Positions 58,986 through 64,000 of a DNA stretch of 64,000 nucleotides are shown one piece after another. The DNA is from Strongylocentrotus droebachiensis (lineage: Eukaryota > Echinodermata > Echinoidea > Camarodonta > Strongylocentrotidae), in the NCBI GenBank assembly GCA_035222895.1, contig JAVYIG010004930.1, positions 1 through 64,000 on the forward strand, in the 5' to 3' direction. The notes under the pieces are model-generated. The model worked only from the letters and a program-made list of their open reading frames with translations, made no database searches and was not told the origin of the DNA. The position numbers and the translations under genes were made by a program. Numbering within the stretch: position 1 is the first letter of the stretch; the number at the start of each line of letters is the position of its first letter.

Positions 58986-59320
58986 CAGTGACGTAGCTTC
59001 GGGTGCATTCCCCGCAAAAAAAAAAAAAAAAAAAAAAAAAAAGAAAAGAAACAGAAGCCGACTGGCAAATAATGTAAAAAACGAAGAAAAAGAATAGCTT
59101 CCTCTACGTTCGAGAAGGGTTTTCCTTCTCATTTTTTTCTAATTTTCCTCCGTTTTTTTTTGCGCCTGTATTATTTTGATTCCATCTTTATTTCTCCGAT
59201 AAATTATTGTTCCCTCACACAATCATGTCGAATTTATTTATCTTATTGAGACCATGCCCCTCTCCGCCACCTCGACAACAATAAGCCCCTCAGTGTATAT
59301 GGGAAGACGCTACGCCACTC
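58986..59320. mobile_element. hAT-like MITE, CAGTGACGTAGC end
   Basis: The left end CAGTGACGTAGC matches GCTACGCCACTC at the right end (last base off). A 28-nt A tract follows the left end. No target duplication was found. Confidence 0.45.
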
Positions 59321-59454
59321 AATATAATTATGTTCATGTTAATACTTATATCTCTGTTACCTCTGCTTAAGTTTGATGTAAATGTAAATGTAAACGGACT
59401 AAATTAAGATATATAATTATGTAGATAGGGAGAGGGGAACACTGTGGGAAAACA

Positions 59455-59485
59455 GGAGAGAGAGAGGGGGAGAGGGAGTGAGTGG

Positions 59486-59538
<53 letters not shown>

Positions 59539-59700
59539 TGTTGTAATGAGAGAGGAGATGGGATATCGAGGGGAGAAAGAGATGATGAGAGATAGAAAAG
59601 CGAGCAAGAGAGCGAGAAACTGAGAGAGGAAGAGAGAGAGAGAGAGTGAGAGAGAGAGAGAGGGAGAGAGGGGGAGGGGGAGGGGGGGGGGGGGGGGGGG
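59455..59700. repeat. GA microsatellite ending in poly-G
   Basis: Interrupted (GA)n over about 230 bp, then G tracts at about 59682-59701. The Pro/Leu/Ser-rich minus-strand ORFs are artefacts. Confidence 0.9.
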
Positions 59701-60021
59701 GTAAGGGAGGGGGGGGGGGATAATCACGGATGCATACAGGAGCCAGAATTGCATAGCATATCATTGTATAGTACACATCCTTTATTAATAATATCCCGTC
59801 TCCGGCAATAATAGCCGGTCCCGCCTAACTCTTTCTGTCATATTTTTACCTATTATCACTCAGCAACCAAGGAGCAGAGATATAATTTAATTTAGACTCA
59901 TCTTTCTTCTCTTATATACTTTTGCCGAGACCCTTTCACCCTTCTATAAACCATGTCAACTTGCTGAAGATGATACGACAATATTCGGGCTCGTTTAGAT
60001 AAGCATTCAGTATCCAACAAT

Positions 60022-60417
60022 CGGGGGCGGCGATTTCTTTTCATGACCGGGGGGGGGGGCGAAATGCGAGGGACGAGGAAGAAAAGTGAACGAGAGGGGC
60101 GAATGTGACAGAAGTGACTACCCCCTCACAGGTTTTGAAGTTTTGTTTACAGATTTCTACAATATTTACTTGCACATTTTGAAGGATATTAAGCAAGACT
60201 GCGTAGCGACCGAGCAAGAAGATTTTTGCATTTGTATAAGTCTAAACGATGCACTCCTGGGCCCTCCAGAGCCTAAAAGTCTGTTGCAGTCTGTAGTCAG
60301 TCTTTGCTTTATATTTTTTTGTTGCACTTTTTCAAATTCTCCGGGGGGGGGGGGCGATCCCCCTAAAAAATTTAGGGGGACGTATCCCCCTGTACCTTCC
60401 CCGGATCGCCACCCCTG
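60022..60417. mobile_element. hAT-like element with a near-perfect 8-bp target duplication
   Basis: The left end CGGGGGCGGCGATTT and the right end in reverse CAGGGGTGGCGATCC are flanked by CCAACAAT (60014-60021) and CCACCAAT (60418-60425), seven of eight bases equal. G tracts lie near both ends and a CCCTAAA..TTTAGGG palindrome is at 60361-60377. The ORFs crossing it show no transposase. Confidence 0.6.
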
Positions 60418-60429
60418 CCACCAATAATT

Positions 60430-63400
60430 TTCACCAACCAAAAACATCGAAACCCGTTCGAATGCAGACACGAAGGAAGTAATAATCAAGGATAGGGCAC
60501 TTATTTGCGTAAACAGCTTTGCAGCAACAAGTAGTCACTGATACTTCCACTCAGTATCTTCGCGAGTCGTGTTTGGATAAAGACTTTGAGTGTCATACTT
60601 TGTCTAGGGTTTTAAACGACCTTTATCTTTCTTCCTTCAGCAAATATTGACAAAAAGACCGCTCTCTGTGAATGAGAACCGATCTTGGCACCTATAATAC
60701 TTGGCAGAAGAAGTCACGAAGCGCGAAGATAAGAATAACAGTTATATTAGTTGGTCTGTGTTCTCTGCACCAATAGTGCGTGCTTTTTGTTGCACTAACA
60801 TTATACTGGACGTAATTTTTCTCACGTGGACAATAAATCTGGGAATGACATTTATGACCGTCATACTTCATACCGAAGACGTTTCGTTCTTAAAATTGTA
60901 TTGTCAGTTGAACTTTGATGTTGCATTTTGAGGAGAGGAAAACAAGTTAACGTGAAGCCCTTTTGGAATGTCAAAACAAATGCGTCCCAGGTATTAACTT
61001 AGGAAAGCATGGGTATTTGGAGTTGTTACCATAGTTTGTGATTTATCGTGGCAAAACTAAGACGTAGCACCGTCTGTTCCACTTCAAATACAGGTGAGTA
61101 ATTATTGAGCGCGTTCCTTTGTTTTAAATCAATGAAACTGCGTTTGAAACATTTTGTATAATTTCATGTCTAGGTTTAACAATTCATTAAAAACGCCTGG
61201 AAAAAAAAATGTGTGCAAAGTCATGTTTGTGTTCAACCTGACGTTTATTACAGCTTGTCCAAATTTTAGGCATAATACCATTTCTGATAAAGACACAAAA
61301 TCTGCAAGGAGAACTGCCAGTGGGTGTCAAATTCAACATTGTTTCACAAAAATGCATTAATGAAATAAATACTCAACCAAATTTTTTATAATTTTTCTTC
61401 TCAAATGTTTGCCCATGTTCTGGTACTGAATAGACTTGCCTCGCATTATTGGATATGCATGTATGCTAGTCCGTTTTATTTGGACCACATTGTATACAAT
61501 ATAGCGTTTGAACTCATGAATTCAAGTCACAATTAGTTTATTCTACATCTACAATCAGATATTCTACATCTTGTTGGTAGACCTAAACATATTATTTTGA
61601 TACCACGCGTAATGTGAAATGGAACGAAAAGCGTGGGGGGAAGAATCGTTTGAGAAAAACAAACAAATTAGCTTCACATGCACGGCCTTGAAATGCTAAT
61701 AATTAATGCTGTAAACATTCAGATAGCACACTACACAATTGTTAAAGATTAGATTAAAGTCCATTCGTGTAGACCTTGTTTATCATCAAACAGGGAGAGG
61801 GGGAGGGGGTGGGGGAGGGATATTCCGCCCCTATACGCCACCGGTCATTCTGATTTAGCATTTGCAGGCATAATATACGCAAAATCATTAGGGGGGGGGG
61901 GGGGGAGGGGGATCACAAATCGTTCAATTTGAGGAACATTTTTTTTTTTTCATTTCAGAGATTTGAAAGTCACAGTTTATAACGCTTCGGAAATATGTCA
62001 GAACACGGGATTGTGGAGAATATTTAAATTCATATTTCTTTTTGTTTGTAAGCTCTTTTTTAAACCTGTGCCCCATGACATTTATATTCTGGTTCCGCCC
62101 CTGTGAGCCCCTGTTTATTCTCCACGGTCATGTAATATACTTGACCTTTGGTAATGACTCGCGTGACTATAGGACATGAAGCATGCCTTTAAAAACACAC
62201 CTTGCGAGTGAAAAAAAAAAGTAAACGTTATGCATATCCAGCAACCAAGATAAAAACAGCCTAGTTGATAAGGGGAATAATTATGATTAAACTTACTTGT
62301 TCACTGACAGGCGGTATTCAATTGTTTTCGATACCATTTTCCATGTTTCGAGTGCAATGGCCACTGTATTTAAAGCCAGTCATATTAATTCTATCTCTCA
62401 GATAAATTTAATAAAAGCAGATAAAATAAAAAACAAAACAATAATAATATACATGTATCAACCGCAGAAACTATATGCAAACAAAAGCTACTACTGTGTG
62501 CAACGGGTCTGAATATTAGAGAAATATATGCTTTTCGGAAATGTGTAAATAAAATACACCTGAAATCAAACCTAAGTTTTGTCTTTTTCCATATTTTTGT
62601 TGGTTATTAAAGTGCGCTGTTGCTTTCAGCTCCCCTCCCCCAAATCGTGTTTCTTTTGTCGAGATGTGACCACAATTCTATATAACGGGATCACTGTACG
62701 ATAGGTTTAACTGGGGATTTATTTTATTTTTTAGAAATAACGACTCAGTATGCAGCGCTCTTAAAAAGCTATTGTTTTTGCGTAGATTAAATAAGACATA
62801 TTAACCTAATTCATTCACAACGAGATTATAGATAGGTTCAGGATGTGGTGAAAGATAAACCGAACAATTTACAATTACGGGAAATTCCTTTTGGATAACT
62901 GAAAGTGCTGAAAGTCGGTTCCCAATTAATCTGCGACAATGCGGCAATCATTTCCTCCAACATGACTTAATACTTTATAGTGGGTTTTTTCATCGTGTGG
63001 TTAGTGTGATTTACAATGGTTCATAATAATAGATCAAATAATAAATTGATACAAAATTATAATACAAAGATTGTCTATCTATAATATCAACCTGAGGCGT
63101 TTCGTTTCCCTCTCCTATCTAATTACATTGTTTATGTATGATAATGGGGTTTTAGGGTATCATACCGATTACCGTTATTACGAATTATACGTGCATCTTC
63201 TAAATAAATGTACACAGATTAGGGCTACTCGAACTTCGGCCATGCACAGTCTAGGCAAATTGTGTTTAAATTAAATTTGTATCTGTAGTTTTTGTTGACT
63301 ACTGAACAACCGTGGAATGTTAACAGGTAATAGGTAGGGTGAGATGGGGTGGCTCTTTATGTCAACTTGACAGGTTAAAAGATCTACCCTGTAATTATAA

Positions 63401-64000
63401 TCGTCAGATTTGGATGATATGTACTTCAAAAATACATGCTATAGGAGTTGATTATCAGCACGAAAATTAGTCTGAATATATTTATATGAAGTCTTTTCTT
63501 TATACCCATCTCTGACATATTTCGTCTAACCCTCCCACCCTGGTATATCAGAAAGGACTCCTACGCTGTGTTCTACCACTCCCCCCCCCCCAAATCCGGT
63601 TCAACATTTTCTGTCGGGCAGAGTCGGTCCACCCCTCCCCACCCCCTCCACCGCTTCAAAACTGACTAACAACGCCCTAGCTCACACGTTATATACATAA
63701 AAACTACATTACGCAAGAAAGATAACACATGATGAATGATTGATGACTAATTTCATTTTCGATGATAGTGGAGTTTGAACTTTACCGTTTCTCTCCTGCC
63801 CATTGCAATCGTGCATCAGTGTGTACGTTTTGGTGAATGTCTCTCTTTTTGTCTCGGCACCATGTTCAATTTGAAATAATTGACTATGGCATTGTGTTTA
63901 TATACAGTAAGTGACTAGTTTTTTATGTCGGCCTAGATTTCGAATGTAAAGGATATTTGGGGGACTAACGGAATGTTGATTAGGTTTCATAACCCTGACG
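60430..64000. other. Intergenic DNA, nothing recognised
   Basis: AT-rich sequence with G/C tracts at about 61797-61830, 61891-61903 and 63580-63592. Fragments such as TTCCGCCCCTATACGCCACC and GGTTCCGCCCCTG (61826-61850 and 62092-62105) look like hAT-like ends, but no pair was resolved. No gene was recognised. Confidence 0.4.

Noticed and set aside
59404..59776. Pro/Leu/Ser-rich ORFs of 116 and 119 aa
   Set aside because: They are translations of a GA/CT microsatellite and poly-G tracts.
1..64000. CRISPR arrays, bacterial operons, phage or viral genes
   Set aside because: No direct-repeat/spacer pattern, ribosome-binding-site gene spacing or viral coding region was seen; the window is eukaryotic throughout.

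Overview
This window is nuclear DNA from an animal, most likely an echinoderm and probably a sea urchin. The evidence is intron-split genes with GT-AG splice sites, a GAL3ST-type sulfotransferase pair, a class C GPCR, tRNA-derived SINEs, a decayed CR1/L2-like LINE, and a high load of short foldback DNA transposons and homopolymer G tracts. The species cannot be fixed from the sequence. There is no sign of bacterial, organellar or viral sequence.

Three genes are supported, all on the minus strand. (1) Two tandem galactose-3-O-sulfotransferase-like genes lie at 6902-9269 and 16325-20453. Each has a first exon coding for a Golgi signal anchor and a second exon carrying the whole catalytic domain, joined by a phase-2 intron at the equivalent place. 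They are clear paralogues, with reconstructed proteins of 375 and 381 aa. (2) A four-exon metabotropic-glutamate-receptor-like class C GPCR lies at 39245-50144. It joins in frame to 944 aa, with signal peptide, Venus flytrap, nine-cysteine domain, seven TM segments and a short tail ending in a PDZ-ligand-like tripeptide. The alpha-amino-acid contact residues are kept, but two side-chain contacts of the glutamate pocket are changed.

Layout: 1-6900 is non-coding, with a minisatellite, a LINE remnant and two MITEs. 6902-9269 is sulfotransferase gene 1. 9270-16324 is a spacer dominated by CAT/ATC low-complexity DNA, a hAT-type element with a perfect 8-bp target duplication, and foldback elements. 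16325-20453 is sulfotransferase gene 2, with four CACGTG E-boxes within 390 bp upstream of its start codon. 20840-39244 has no recognisable gene but holds SINEs, MITEs and microsatellites. 39245-50190 is the GPCR gene; its 6.8-kb second intron contains a stack of DNA elements, including a nested palindrome about 1.3 kb long. 50191-64000 is upstream or intergenic DNA with paired MITEs, nested hAT-like elements and GA microsatellites.

The sulfotransferases would act in the Golgi on galactose-bearing glycans and the GPCR at the cell surface; nothing here links them functionally. The strongest leads are the altered ligand pocket, the E-box cluster, the nested palindrome beside a splice donor, a SINE with a 7SL-like head, and the link between poly-G tracts and hAT-like termini.
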